DNA from: JAAYDS01 sp012729155
GTDB lineage: Bacteria; Chloroflexota; Anaerolineae; UBA1429
Direction of reading: 5' to 3'
Length of the DNA: 64,000 nucleotides
Assembly (NCBI GenBank): GCA_036774405.1
Contig: DAIPBO010000007.1
Coordinates: 62,001 to 126,000, forward strand
The notes under the pieces are model-generated. The model saw nothing but the letters and a program-made list of their open reading frames with translations. It had not been told where the DNA came from and did no database searches. Numbering within the stretch: the stretch's first letter is position 1; each line of letters starts with the position of its first letter. The position numbers and the translations under genes were made by a program. Positions 36,236-43,889 of this stretch are shown here, in pieces.

Positions 36236-36264
36236 ATAATACCATGGCACGGCAAAGATGTCAA
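36236..36264 (-). promoter_or_regulatory. Near-consensus promoter of the EF-G gene
   Basis: Minus strand TTGACA (36264-36259), 17 bp, TATTAT (36241-36236), the strongest promoter seen in the window. The start near 36229 gives a leader of about 150 nt containing a GCGTCTCT/AGAGACGT hairpin. Confidence 0.8.
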
Positions 36265-36306
36265 TCTGACCCACCATTCGCAAGACCATGACGCCACATG
36301 GGTCGC

Positions 36307-36336
36307 TTGCCTGGCCACCCAGAGCTGCGCTAGCAT
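36307..36336 (+). promoter_or_regulatory. Possible promoter of the S4 gene
   Basis: TTGCCT (36307-36312), 18 bp, TAGCAT (36331-36336), 27 bp before ATG 36364. A weak match. Confidence 0.35.
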
Positions 36337-36363
36337 AGCCATAGCCTAGCGAGAAGGAGACCC

Positions 36364-36582
36364 ATGATGCAAGAGCCCATCCGCTTCGATCAGTGCTTGA
36401 AGCTGCTCTCTCTGGTTCAGTCTGGCGGTGAGGCCAAGCACCTCATCCAGGGCGGCCAGGTGCTGCTCAACGGCGTTGTCGAAACGCGTCGCAGCAAAAA
36501 GGTGCAGTTGGGCGATACCATCACATTCCGAGGCGAGAACTACACCGTGACGCAAGAGCTGCTGCGGCGCTCTGAGGGCTAG
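36364..36582 (+). CDS. Small S4-domain RNA-binding protein (YaaA/YbcJ type)
   Basis: 72 residues forming little more than one S4 domain: IRFDQCLKLLSLVQSGGEAK, then LIQGGQVLLNGVVETRRSKKV and LGDTITFRG. S4 domains bind structured RNA, often rRNA. AAGGAG lies 5 bases before ATG 36364 and a second ATG follows at once. The stop overlaps the convergent GNAT gene by 4 bp. No functional context. Confidence 0.85.
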   Translation: MMQEPIRFDQCLKLLSLVQSGGEAKHLIQGGQVLLNGVVETRRSKKVQLGDTITFRGENYTVTQELLRRSEG

Positions 36583-37082
36583 TCATCGGTGTTCAGCTCC
36601 AGACGCATCCGTTGACGATCGCCATTGTCCTGATCAAGCACAAACCCCGCGGCCCGGTACAGGTGCATTGCCCGCAGGTTCGCCTTGGTCACGTTGAGCG
36701 TGATGGCCGTGCGCCCCGCCTCACGAGACTCTTTGATGGCGTCTCTGAGCAACGACGCTCCACCGCCCCGCCCCCAAAAAGGCTCCGCCACCTGAACATG
36801 CCGGATGTGCACTGCGTCCCAGGAGCTGTTAAAGTCGAGCCAAAGCCAACCTATGAGTTGTCCATCATGTTCATAGACATACATACGGTGGTACCGCAGG
36901 CCAGCTTCGAGCGAATAACGGAAAGCACTCTCAGAGAAGGGCTCTCCAGGAAAGTTGATCGACCAACTCGCGAGCTCGAGCGCCAGCAGCGCGCGATAGT
37001 CTCCCATGGTGGCCTGTCGTCGTGCCCAAACCAACGCGGCGCCGCCCTCGTTCGCGCCAACTGTAGGGGTCGGCGTAGTCAT
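36579..37082 (-). CDS. GNAT-family N-acetyltransferase
   Basis: 167 residues. The acetyl-CoA-binding motif A is VQVAEPFWGRGGGASLLRDA (RGxGxA type reads GRGGGA) and motif B is LNVTKANLRAMHLYRAAGF with the usual Asn-x-x-Ala-x-x-x-Tyr helix. The acceptor substrate is unknown. The start ATG 37082 overlaps the stop of the upstream solute-binding-protein gene as ATGA, so translation is coupled. Last gene of a three-gene run. Confidence 0.85.
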   Translation of the reverse strand: MTTPTPTVGANEGGAALVWARRQATMGDYRALLALELASWSINFPGEPFSESAFRYSLEAGLRYHRMYVYEHDGQLIGWLWLDFNSSWDAVHIRHVQVAEPFWGRGGGASLLRDAIKESREAGRTAITLNVTKANLRAMHLYRAAGFVLDQDNGDRQRMRLELNTDD

Positions 37083-37897
37083 TCCTCACCGCCGAGCCAG
37101 CGATGATTCATCCTCTGCAATTCGTCCGTTGCCACTAAGTTGGCGATGATGCTGTCTACCTCCGCAATAAGGCGTGGGGCGTCGCGTGCCGTGACCACGT
37201 ACACCGGCTCTGACACCAAGGGTGGCAAGATCATCTTTAAGCGCGAATCAGCGGCAAGCTGGCCTCCGGTAATGCGGTCGCAAATGGCCACATCGGCCGA
37301 TCCCTCAATCAGCGGTGTCAGCAGATCGTCAACATGATCGACAATCACGAGCCGTACCGGTGCCCGCTCTTGACCAAGTCGTCGCACATAGAGATGCGCT
37401 TCAGACCCGAGTTCTACGGCGACACGCGCACTGGCCCAATCGTCGGGCTGGCTGTTCTCGACAGAGGCAACTAGCACCAGCCCAAGATCGGCATAGGCTG
37501 TGGAAAAGGCCACATCGCGCGTAAGCGTGCCATCATAGGGCATGGCCGAGATGATCATGTCAATCCGACCGGCCTGCAGTGCCCCGAGCAAGCCATCCCA
37601 GTGGATATTGGCCAGCTCGAGATCAACGTTCATCGCCTCGGCAATGGCCCGCGCCAGATCGACGTCGAGCCCCACAAAAGTGCCATCGTTGGACAGGCTG
37701 GCCAGAGGCGGATATGATGCGTCGGTGCCCACACGGAGCACGCCTTGGCGATGCACCCGTGTCCAGGTCTCGTCCGACGTAAAAGGCAGGCTGCTGAGAT
37801 TAATACTGCGCCCCGCGGCAAGCAGAGCCAGCACCAGCAATAGCAGCGCCGCCCACCAACGCCTGGCGAGCTGGGACATCGCTCTCAGGCGTCTCAT
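37079..37897 (-). CDS. Extracellular solute-binding protein, family 3
   Basis: 272 residues with a signal peptide (MRRLRAMSQLARRWW then a Leu/Ala-rich core to about residue 32). The mature part has LRVGTDASYPPLAS, FVGLDVDLARAIAEAMNVDL and AGRIDMIISAMPYDGTLTRDV, the standard bilobed family-3 pattern for polar amino acid binding. No permease or ATPase gene is next to it, so it is an orphan receptor or serves a transporter elsewhere. ATG 37897 overlaps the upstream glycosidase stop as ATGA and has GAGG 7 bases before it; the longer frame to 38068 is rejected. Confidence 0.87.
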   Translation of the reverse strand: MRRLRAMSQLARRWWAALLLLVLALLAAGRSINLSSLPFTSDETWTRVHRQGVLRVGTDASYPPLASLSNDGTFVGLDVDLARAIAEAMNVDLELANIHWDGLLGALQAGRIDMIISAMPYDGTLTRDVAFSTAYADLGLVLVASVENSQPDDWASARVAVELGSEAHLYVRRLGQERAPVRLVIVDHVDDLLTPLIEGSADVAICDRITGGQLAADSRLKMILPPLVSEPVYVVTARDAPRLIAEVDSIIANLVATDELQRMNHRWLGGEE

Positions 37898-38985
37898 GGC
37901 CGTACCTCGAGGTACTCGAAAGGCCGGCCTTGCGTATAGCGCTGCAGCTCGGTGTAGATCGGTTTTGGATCGAACTCTGGCGTCACAAGAGTGAAACGGT
38001 CCTGATAGGTACGCTGATCCCACGGGTAGCGAAAAACCCAGATGCACAGCGCTTGGCACCAATCCCACTCTGCAGCAATCTCGAGCGCCTCTATTGTATA
38101 GGCAATCCGTTGCAGGGGCGAGACACCTTTGGTCCAGCGCGGATGGTCGTTCCAGCCAGACTCGGTAATCAGGCAGGGCTTGTCGTCATCGCCGTGAGCC
38201 ACCATGATTTCGCGGACAAGCTCAGCGCGCCGGAAGTTGACCACACCTTCGTCGGGTGCATCGCTGGCCGGAAAGGTGAGGCCGTAGGCGTGGATGGCCA
38301 TCGCATCGAACCAGTCGGCAGCGCCTGCAGCATACATCCGACGCAGATACTCCAGGTCATCCATAGCCCACTCATTGCCAGGGGGCGCCAATGTGGGCGC
38401 CAGCCCTGCAGCGAGCACTTGCGTGTCGGGGGCCACGGCCTTGACAGCGCGATAGGTCTCTGCCAAGAGCTCGACATAGCCCTCAGGGTCCACACGACGA
38501 TAGCCCCACTCGAAAGCGAGGTTTGGCTCGTTCCATACGACGATATGATTGACGCGCCCACGATAGCGCTCGGCAAAAGCTGCTGCGAAGCGCGCATAAT
38601 CGCCATAGTGCTCGGATCCAAGATAACGATCGCTCGTGTCGGGGGGGCGAGCCCATGCAGGCACATAGTCGATCCGTGCCACCAGACTCAGCCCCTGGGC
38701 CATGGCATGCTCGATGACCAGATCAGCGTGAGCCCAGTCATAGCGACCCGGATGTGGCTCGCTATAAGCCCAGGGAAAGTACTCAACCACCCAGGGGCTG
38801 CCCATCTCGCGCACCAGCTCGAGGGTTCGCTTGATCTTCCACGGCTCCACCTCATCAGTTAGCCGGGTGTGAACCCCCATTTTCGGTGTCTGTGTCTCAA
38901 CTGCCCGTTGGGGCCCCACCTCTACCCGCTGCACACCAGGTGCGTTGAGGAGCGCGACACACGTACAGATCACGGCAACTCGCAT
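37894..38985 (-). CDS. Secreted clan GH-A glycosidase (GH39/GH5-like)
   Basis: 363 residues. An N-terminal signal-like stretch (MRVAVICTCVALLNAPGV) is followed by a TIM barrel with the two clan GH-A glutamates: VVWNEPN (acid/base) and CLITESGW (nucleophile). GVHTRL, FPWAYSEPHPGRYDW and AIHAYG are also typical. The substrate cannot be assigned; xylosidase, glucanase or related activity is possible. ATG 38985 has GGAAG 6 bases upstream. The frame continues to 39057, but that start has no ribosome site and abuts the tRNA gene. First of a coupled run with the binding protein and GNAT. Confidence 0.82.
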   Translation of the reverse strand: MRVAVICTCVALLNAPGVQRVEVGPQRAVETQTPKMGVHTRLTDEVEPWKIKRTLELVREMGSPWVVEYFPWAYSEPHPGRYDWAHADLVIEHAMAQGLSLVARIDYVPAWARPPDTSDRYLGSEHYGDYARFAAAFAERYRGRVNHIVVWNEPNLAFEWGYRRVDPEGYVELLAETYRAVKAVAPDTQVLAAGLAPTLAPPGNEWAMDDLEYLRRMYAAGAADWFDAMAIHAYGLTFPASDAPDEGVVNFRRAELVREIMVAHGDDDKPCLITESGWNDHPRWTKGVSPLQRIAYTIEALEIAAEWDWCQALCIWVFRYPWDQRTYQDRFTLVTPEFDPKPIYTELQRYTQGRPFEYLEVRP

Positions 38986-39023
38986 ACCCAACTTCCGGGC
39001 ACGAACCAACGCCGCTGACGCTT

Positions 39024-39052
39024 TTGCGGACAGCCTTCCCAAGTGATATACT
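39024..39052 (+). promoter_or_regulatory. Promoter of tRNA-Arg
   Basis: TTGCGG (39024-39029), 17 bp, TATACT (39047-39052). The start near 39059 is 5 nt before the mature 5' end. Confidence 0.7.
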
Positions 39053-39063
39053 CCCATGCGTCG

Positions 39064-39136
39064 GCCCCAGTAGCTCAGAGGATAGAGCAGAGGTTTCCTA
39101 AACCTTGTGTCGGGGGTTCAACTCCCTCCTGGGGCA
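39064..39136 (+). tRNA. tRNA-Arg (anticodon CCT)
   Basis: A 73-nt cloverleaf. The acceptor stem GCCCCAG pairs with CTGGGGC, followed by discriminator A. D stem GCTC/GAGC. The anticodon stem GAGGT pairs with ACCTT (one G-T pair), with loop TTCCTAA giving anticodon CCT (39097-39099), which reads AGG. The T arm has loop TTCAACT. CCA is not encoded. It has its own promoter and terminator. Confidence 0.95.
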
Positions 39137-39142
39137 TCTGCG

Positions 39143-39171
39143 ATGGCTCGTGCCTTGCCACGGGCCATTTT
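39143..39171 (+). terminator. Rho-independent terminator of tRNA-Arg
   Basis: A 10-bp stem (39143-39152 with 39159-39168, one G-T pair), loop CCTTGC, ending in TTTT, only 6 nt after the tRNA. Confidence 0.75.
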
Positions 39172-39229
39172 CGTTTGCGCAGCATAGCACAAAGCGCCAC
39201 CATCGGAAAAGGTCTGGCTGTTTACGCAC

Positions 39230-39258
39230 TTGACGAACAGCAAACACCCTTGCACAAT
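39230..39258 (+). promoter_or_regulatory. Promoter of the small-protein operon
   Basis: TTGACG (39230-39235), 17 bp, CACAAT (39253-39258), about 50 bp before ATG 39310. Confidence 0.5.
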
Positions 39259-39309
39259 GGTCTGGACGACGCGCCGGTGGCGTCGCGAAACGTACGAAGG
39301 AGTATGGCG

Positions 39310-39516
39310 ATGGATGAACTCATCAAACTTGTCGTGGCCAAGACGGGCATATCTGAAGACGCTGCCCGGCAAGCCATCGAGACCGTCCTGGACTTTCTCA
39401 AGGGCAAGCTGCCCGCTCCGCTGGGAGAACAGCTCGAGGGGCTCCTGGGAGGGGCTGAAAGCCCTGAGGCCGGCGGACTGTTGAGCGGTCTCGGTGGCCT
39501 GCTGGGCAAACGTTAG
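39310..39516 (+). CDS. Small conserved hypothetical protein
   Basis: 68 residues: MDELIKLVVAKTGISEDAARQ begins a helical segment and the C terminus is a Gly/Leu-rich tail (GGLLSGLGGLLGKR). It resembles short DUF2267-like proteins common in Chloroflexota and cyanobacteria; no function is known. AAGGAG is 7 bases before ATG 39310, while ATG 39304 is too close to it. The long open frame upstream (to 39043) runs through the tRNA and is not coding. It is followed after 32 bp by the DUF4332 gene, so the two probably form an operon. Confidence 0.75.
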   Translation: MDELIKLVVAKTGISEDAARQAIETVLDFLKGKLPAPLGEQLEGLLGGAESPEAGGLLSGLGGLLGKR

Positions 39517-39548
39517 CGACATTCATTAGGAGACAGGGGAGAAGCATC

Positions 39549-39953
39549 ATGACCAAGCTGGCGAACATTGAGGGTATCGGACCCGTCTATCAGGAAAAGC
39601 TGAACGCCGTGGGCATCCGCTCCATTGAGAGACTGCTTGAGATCGGCAAGACGCCCAACGGGCGTGCCCAACTGGCCGAGGACAGCGGCATCAGCGCCAA
39701 GCTTTTGCTGGAGTGGATCAACCACGCTGACCTGTTTCGCATCAAAGGCATTGCTGAGGAATACTCGGACCTACTCGAAGAGGCGGGCGTTGATACGGTA
39801 CCCGAGCTGGCGCAGCGCAACGCTGACAATCTCTATGCCAAGCTGGTAGAGGTGAACGCCGAGAAAAAGCTGGTGCGCCGGTTGCCGCCCAAGGTACTCG
39901 TCGAGGACTGGGTAGCGCAGGCCAAGTCTCTGCCGCGCGTCATAGAATACTAG
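39549..39953 (+). CDS. DUF4332 helix-hairpin-helix protein
   Basis: 134 residues with two helix-hairpin-helix-like units: LANIEGIGPVYQEKLNAVGI near the start and LFRIKGIAEEYSDLLEEAGV near 60. This is the DUF4332 pattern. HhH units usually bind DNA or nucleotide backbones, but DUF4332 has no demonstrated role that I can rely on. GGGGAG lies about 8 bases before ATG 39549. A strong hairpin follows. Its pairing with the small DUF2267-like protein is worth noting. Confidence 0.85.
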   Translation: MTKLANIEGIGPVYQEKLNAVGIRSIERLLEIGKTPNGRAQLAEDSGISAKLLLEWINHADLFRIKGIAEEYSDLLEEAGVDTVPELAQRNADNLYAKLVEVNAEKKLVRRLPPKVLVEDWVAQAKSLPRVIEY

Positions 39954-39971
39954 CACTGACAGACGAATGTA

Positions 39972-39998
39972 CTCAAGGCGCTCTGAGAGCGCCTTGAG
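39972..39998 (+). terminator. Terminator hairpin after the DUF4332 gene
   Basis: A 12-bp perfect stem (39972-39983 with 39987-39998) with a TGA loop, 18 bp after the stop. No T-run. Confidence 0.65.
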
Positions 39999-40039
39999 CC
40001 TCGCCCCTACCGGGTCTGCATGTTCTTAGGAGCCGAGAC

Positions 40040-40660
40040 GTGATTGGGAATATCCACTGGCTGGGCCACGCGAGCTTTCGCATCGACAACGACCTGATCA
40101 TCTACATCGATCCGTGGCGCCTGCAAAAGGTGGTGCCAGCTGCTGACATCGTGCTGGTGACCCATGGCCACAGCGACCACCTCTCCCCGGAGGATCTCGC
40201 CAAGATCACACAACCAGATACGGTCTTTGTGTGTGCACGGCCTTACGCCAACACCATCGAGGGCAACGTGCGCCCGATCTCACCGGGCGAATCGATCGAG
40301 GTGCGTGGTATCGGCATCCACGCCGTGCCTTCGTACAACACCAACAAGCCCAACCATCCGAAGAGCGCCGGCAATGTGGGTTACGTTGTGACCGTGGGCG
40401 GCGTACGTATCTACCACGCAGGCGATACCGATGTGATCCCCGAGATGGGAGACATCGAGTGCGACGTGGCTCTGTTGCCGGTGGGCGGCAAGTATACAAT
40501 GGACGCCAAGGAAGCCGTTGAGGCTGTGCGCCTGATAGAGCCCAAGATCGTGGTGCCCATGCACTGGGGCGCCATTGTGGGCTCTGAACACGACGCCGAG
40601 ACACTGGCGGCACGCGTGCCCAAATCTGTGCAGGTGGTTACTCTCGAAGCCGAGGTCTAG
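40040..40660 (+). CDS. Metallo-beta-lactamase-fold hydrolase (UPF0173/UlaG-like)
   Basis: 206 residues. The metal-binding signature HGHSDHLS (HxHxDH) is near residues 36-43; other ligands are His in RIYHAGDTD and His in VPMHWGAI. The short fold without accessory domains resembles L-ascorbate-6-phosphate lactonase-like and UPF0173 hydrolases; substrate unknown. GTG 40040 has TAGGAG 7 bases upstream. No good promoter is seen in the 40 bp after the preceding hairpin. It converges with the AMMECR1 gene with only 15 bp between them. Confidence 0.88.
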   Translation: MIGNIHWLGHASFRIDNDLIIYIDPWRLQKVVPAADIVLVTHGHSDHLSPEDLAKITQPDTVFVCARPYANTIEGNVRPISPGESIEVRGIGIHAVPSYNTNKPNHPKSAGNVGYVVTVGGVRIYHAGDTDVIPEMGDIECDVALLPVGGKYTMDAKEAVEAVRLIEPKIVVPMHWGAIVGSEHDAETLAARVPKSVQVVTLEAEV

Positions 40661-40675
40661 TCGCTGCGGTAGCCG

Positions 40676-41185
40676 CTACCGATAGCGCGTCACTCGAAAG
40701 CGATACAGCGCGTACGCCTCGTGAGGGCTGATCCACGCTTTGCGCAGGGCGATGCCGACCTGCTTCTCGGCCGTGTCCACGCCCTCCAGATCGGGCAACA
40801 GCAAACCACGGCGCTCGCCCAGCTCGACGATGACCCCATACTGCATCGGGTCGAGCTCTGTGAGCCCATGGATACGCTCGGCAGGCTCGAGAACGTCGAC
40901 CGAGATATCCAGGCGATCGAGTTCGTCGGCTCTCACTGGCGCAAAGCGGGGATCTTGAGTCGCAGCGCTGATGGCGTTGGCGATCACCTCTTCGGCCAAC
41001 GTCGGCCGCTGTGGCTCGATGGTGCCGATGCAGCCACGCAGTTCGTCGTCGAGATGCAGCGACACAAACGCCCCCGCACGGCTGCTTGGCAGCTGCATGG
41101 GTTTCTCAGGCGGGGCGATGCGGCTGCCATGAAGCACATAGGATGTGATCGCTTCACGCGCCAGAGCAACGATTGGATGTGACAT
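40676..41185 (-). CDS. AMMECR1-domain protein
   Basis: 169 residues. The invariant RGCIGT motif lies at about residues 50-55 and the fold continues through RFAPVRADELDRLDISVDVL to ALYRFRVTRYR. This family is protein A of the 'AmmeMemoRadiSam' system. It often occurs with Memo and a radical SAM protein, neither of which is here. Its biochemical role is unknown. It follows the NifX-like gene by 26 bp and is the last gene of a minus-strand run. Confidence 0.9.
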   Translation of the reverse strand: MSHPIVALAREAITSYVLHGSRIAPPEKPMQLPSSRAGAFVSLHLDDELRGCIGTIEPQRPTLAEEVIANAISAATQDPRFAPVRADELDRLDISVDVLEPAERIHGLTELDPMQYGVIVELGERRGLLLPDLEGVDTAEKQVGIALRKAWISPHEAYALYRFRVTRYR

Positions 41186-41211
41186 CTCGCACCCCCCTTG
41201 TTTTGGGAGAG

Positions 41212-41568
41212 CTAGTGTTGGTGTGTGTGGCCGCTGTCACGCGCGCTGTCGACACTCAGGCCGCCGGTGATGAACTCGAGTAGGGCACGGCGCGCTGAGC
41301 CTGTGGCCCCAGACACGACCTGCAGGCCGCACTGCTCTAGATCGCAACGCACGCCCGCGGAAACATCAGCGCACAGCAGCACATCGACGCGCAAGGCATC
41401 GATGGCCTGCACTGGATCCTCACTCGCCAGAGGACTAGGCTCTTGACACACCCCCTGTATCAGGCCATCGGCCAGTTGAGCAATCAGCCACTGTTGGGCC
41501 TCGTCAGCCGAGGCGCTGCAGGGGCACTCAAGGCCCATCTCTCCGTCTACGGCAACCGCTATGCGCAT
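41212..41568 (-). CDS. NifX/NafY-type dinitrogenase cofactor-binding-like protein
   Basis: 118 residues: MRIAVAVDGEMGLECPCSAS at the start and the TGSARRALLEFITGGL helix later match the dinitrogenase iron-molybdenum cofactor family of small metal-cluster carriers. The C terminus is histidine-rich (SGHTHQH), suggesting metal binding. Outside nitrogen fixers such proteins occur with radical SAM or AMMECR1 genes. There are no nif genes here. ATG 41568 overlaps the upstream dihydrouridine synthase by 10 bp, with GGGAG 4 bases before it. Confidence 0.75.
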   Translation of the reverse strand: MRIAVAVDGEMGLECPCSASADEAQQWLIAQLADGLIQGVCQEPSPLASEDPVQAIDALRVDVLLCADVSAGVRCDLEQCGLQVVSGATGSARRALLEFITGGLSVDSARDSGHTHQH

Positions 41569-42569
41569 AGTTCTCCCATCCATTGCTTGATCTCGGTGAC
41601 GTCCTGCCCGAGAAGCGCCGACCGCGCCCTATCGTCAGGTGCCATCTGCTCGGCCAGAGTCGTCAACAGCGCCGCAGCTGTTTGAGCATGCATCAGTTGC
41701 GTGCGCACAGCCGCTGCGCCAGGCAGCCCTTTGATGTATTGCACCACATGCTTGCGAAATGACACCACCCCGCGCCGCTCACCATAGTGCAGCACCGACA
41801 TGTGTAGATGCTTTGCCAGCACGCCAAGTCGTTCAGCCAGGGGCACCGCGAAAAGGTCTCGCCGCTGAAACAGCCAGGGATTGCCGATGGCGCCGCGGGC
41901 GGCCATAGCCGCCGCGCAGCCGGTCGAGTCTACGATGGCGTCTGCCGAGGCGACATCTATGATGTCGCCATTGGCGATGACCGGAATACTCACCGCCTTG
42001 CGCACCTCACAGATCGCTGCCCAGTCGGCCCGACCCTGATATGCCTGAGACCGCGTGCGCCCATGTACACAGATGGCCGCAGCCCCAGCCTGTTCGAGCA
42101 GGCGGGCAACCTCGACATGGTTGCGAGTGACATCGTCCCAGCCCAGGCGAATCTTGGCGGTCACTGGCACCGGCGAACAACCCACTGCCGCTGCCATCAC
42201 CTCGGCCGCCAATTCTGGCTCGCGCAGCAAGCCCGCCCCGCGACCACCCTGCACCACTTTGCGGGCGGGGCACCCCATATTCAGATCGATCACGGCCGGC
42301 TGCAACGGCAACACCCGCGCAATAGCCTTTACGACGCGGTCGGGATCGCGCGTGAGCAGCTGAATACCAAGGGGACGCTCACCCACATAATAGGTAATCA
42401 GCGGCCTACGCGCACGCCGCCGCGCCAGGATGGCATCGTCGGGAACGATGGGCACATAGCTCAGCACCGCACCCATGCTGCGGCACAGCAGACGAAAGGG
42501 CGCATCGCCAAAGCCGTCCAGCGGCGCCAACAACAGGCCATCGGCGAGTTCGAGCGAGCCAATCCGCAT
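41559..42569 (-). CDS. dusB: tRNA-dihydrouridine synthase
   Basis: 336 residues. An FMN-dependent enzyme reducing uridines in the tRNA D loop. Patterns seen: LLAPLDGFGDAPFRLL near the start, catalytic Cys in DLNMGCPARKVVQGGRGAGLL, KIRLGWDD, CVHGRTRSQAYQGRADW and IANGDI. The ATG at 42569 is used, but a TTG at 42608 has a better-spaced GAGG and overlaps the PfkB stop as TTGA, so the protein may be 13 residues longer. It sits between the sugar kinase and the NifX-like gene. Confidence 0.9.
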   Translation of the reverse strand: MRIGSLELADGLLLAPLDGFGDAPFRLLCRSMGAVLSYVPIVPDDAILARRRARRPLITYYVGERPLGIQLLTRDPDRVVKAIARVLPLQPAVIDLNMGCPARKVVQGGRGAGLLREPELAAEVMAAAVGCSPVPVTAKIRLGWDDVTRNHVEVARLLEQAGAAAICVHGRTRSQAYQGRADWAAICEVRKAVSIPVIANGDIIDVASADAIVDSTGCAAAMAARGAIGNPWLFQRRDLFAVPLAERLGVLAKHLHMSVLHYGERRGVVSFRKHVVQYIKGLPGAAAVRTQLMHAQTAAALLTTLAEQMAPDDRARSALLGQDVTEIKQWMGELCA

Positions 42570-42604
42570 GCGCACTGTCTCCGAGGCAGTGGAGCCTGCA
42601 CAAC

Positions 42605-43753
42605 TCAACGATCGGTCCTCTTGCCACCGCCCTGCGCCTGCGCTCGAAGCAGTGCCTGCACCTCTGACCTGGTCACCATAGGCAGATCGAACATCAGGGT
42701 TTGTTTGAGCAAGGTCATGGCGTCGCCTACATTCACACCCTTGCGCAGCGCAGATGAAGGCTCAGGGTCGGTCAATAGACCATAGTAGAAGCCTGCGTTC
42801 CACGTATCACCACCGCCGAGGCGGTCGCACAAGGTCACCGGGCGCACCTGTTCAGAGCGATAGTAGTTGCCCGAGCTGTCGAGGGCCGCCGATTCCCAAC
42901 GATGCTGCTCAAAGCTGTCGGGGTAGCGAATGGTGACGGCTGCGATGGTCAGCGCAAAGCGTGCGATGACCCCCTCAAGAAAGGCCCCCAGGTCATCGTC
43001 TGCGATGCGGCCAAACTCGCCCTGGACCAGCTCGTGCGCCGAGTAGCGGCCCGCGCCCAGGCCATAGAGCTGCGCCATATCTTCGATGCTGGTGATGAGC
43101 ACATCCACATGCTCTTGGAGCAACGGCGTCATCACCGCAACCGCCTGTTCGGCGCTCCACAGTGTACTGCGATAGTTGTAATCCACACCAACCAGACAGT
43201 CGGCTGGCTTGGCGGCCACAGCCTCGTCAAGCGCCTCAAGGCAGTAGTTGTGTTCATAGCCACTATGAGCACTGAGGCCGAAGGTGATGCCCGAGGCATG
43301 CAGTAACCGGCAATTGCGCAGAGCTCGACGCCAGTCGACCATGCCTGCGCCCAGCCGACTGGCGGCAGAGTGCATACGCTGGTACCAGCCCGCATCACGA
43401 CGAGGCGTACGGCCGATCTCGTAGAGCAACCTCCCCATAAGCTCGGCGCGAGGCGCCCAACAAAAGTGACTCGTGTCGATGCCCTGTGAACGAGCGAGAT
43501 CACGCAGGGCCCAGCCATAAGGGTTATCGGGCGTGCGCGTGACAAAGGCGGTGTCAATACCCAGGCGCTGCAGTCCCATGGCCAGCGTAAACTCACTCCC
43601 CGCCATCGAGAGATGCACCTGTCTCGTGCGCTCGAGCCTCTCGCTATCAGCCGGCGTGTCGCGCACCATTACCTCGCCCAACGTCACAAAGGCGGGCCCA
43701 CCAGCGTTAAGCGTTGCCAGGTCATCTTGCAGGATGTTGATCGTCGTCGCCAC
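42605..43753 (-). CDS. PfkB-family carbohydrate kinase
   Basis: 382 residues, a ribokinase-fold sugar kinase. The first signature region is LSMAGSEFTLAMGLQRLG (a modified GG..N..A element) and the ATP/catalytic region is LCDRLGGGDTWNAGFYYGLL with the catalytic Asp. The overall pattern (VDYNYRSTLWS) recalls 2-keto-3-deoxygluconate kinases, but the substrate is not proven. The GTG start at 43753 has GGGAGG 7 bases upstream. First gene of the run kinase-Dus-NifX-like-AMMECR1. Confidence 0.85.
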   Translation of the reverse strand: MATTINILQDDLATLNAGGPAFVTLGEVMVRDTPADSERLERTRQVHLSMAGSEFTLAMGLQRLGIDTAFVTRTPDNPYGWALRDLARSQGIDTSHFCWAPRAELMGRLLYEIGRTPRRDAGWYQRMHSAASRLGAGMVDWRRALRNCRLLHASGITFGLSAHSGYEHNYCLEALDEAVAAKPADCLVGVDYNYRSTLWSAEQAVAVMTPLLQEHVDVLITSIEDMAQLYGLGAGRYSAHELVQGEFGRIADDDLGAFLEGVIARFALTIAAVTIRYPDSFEQHRWESAALDSSGNYYRSEQVRPVTLCDRLGGGDTWNAGFYYGLLTDPEPSSALRKGVNVGDAMTLLKQTLMFDLPMVTRSEVQALLRAQAQGGGKRTDR

Positions 43754-43783
43754 GTGCGCACCTCCCAGGGCTCCTCTATGTCC

Positions 43784-43812
43784 AGTCTAGCGCTGCGAGG
43801 CTCACACGCCAA
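43784..43812 (-). promoter_or_regulatory. Promoter of the PfkB-dus-NifX-AMMECR1 operon
   Basis: Minus strand TTGGCG (43812-43807), 17 bp, TAGACT (43789-43784), 30 bp before GTG 43753. Confidence 0.6.
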
Positions 43813-43834
43813 AACATGGCGAGCACGGCCTGCG

Positions 43835-43863
43835 TTGACGCTCGTGCGTCGAGACGATACAAT
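43835..43863 (+). promoter_or_regulatory. Promoter of the UroD-PurO-UroD-GH38 operon
   Basis: TTGACG (43835-43840), 17 bp, TACAAT (43858-43863), 26 bp before ATG 43890, and divergent from the PfkB promoter. Confidence 0.65.
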
Positions 43864-43889
43864 CACAGCATCCCAAACCAGGGGGAGCC

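Noticed and set aside
39043..39309. Open frame through the tRNA gene leading into the small protein
   Set aside because: Coding through a tRNA and its terminator is implausible; the real start at 39310 has AAGGAG.
40669..40683. Small CGGTAG/CTACCG inverted repeat between convergent genes
   Set aside because: Only 6 bp with a 3-base loop and partly inside coding sequence; too weak to call a terminator.
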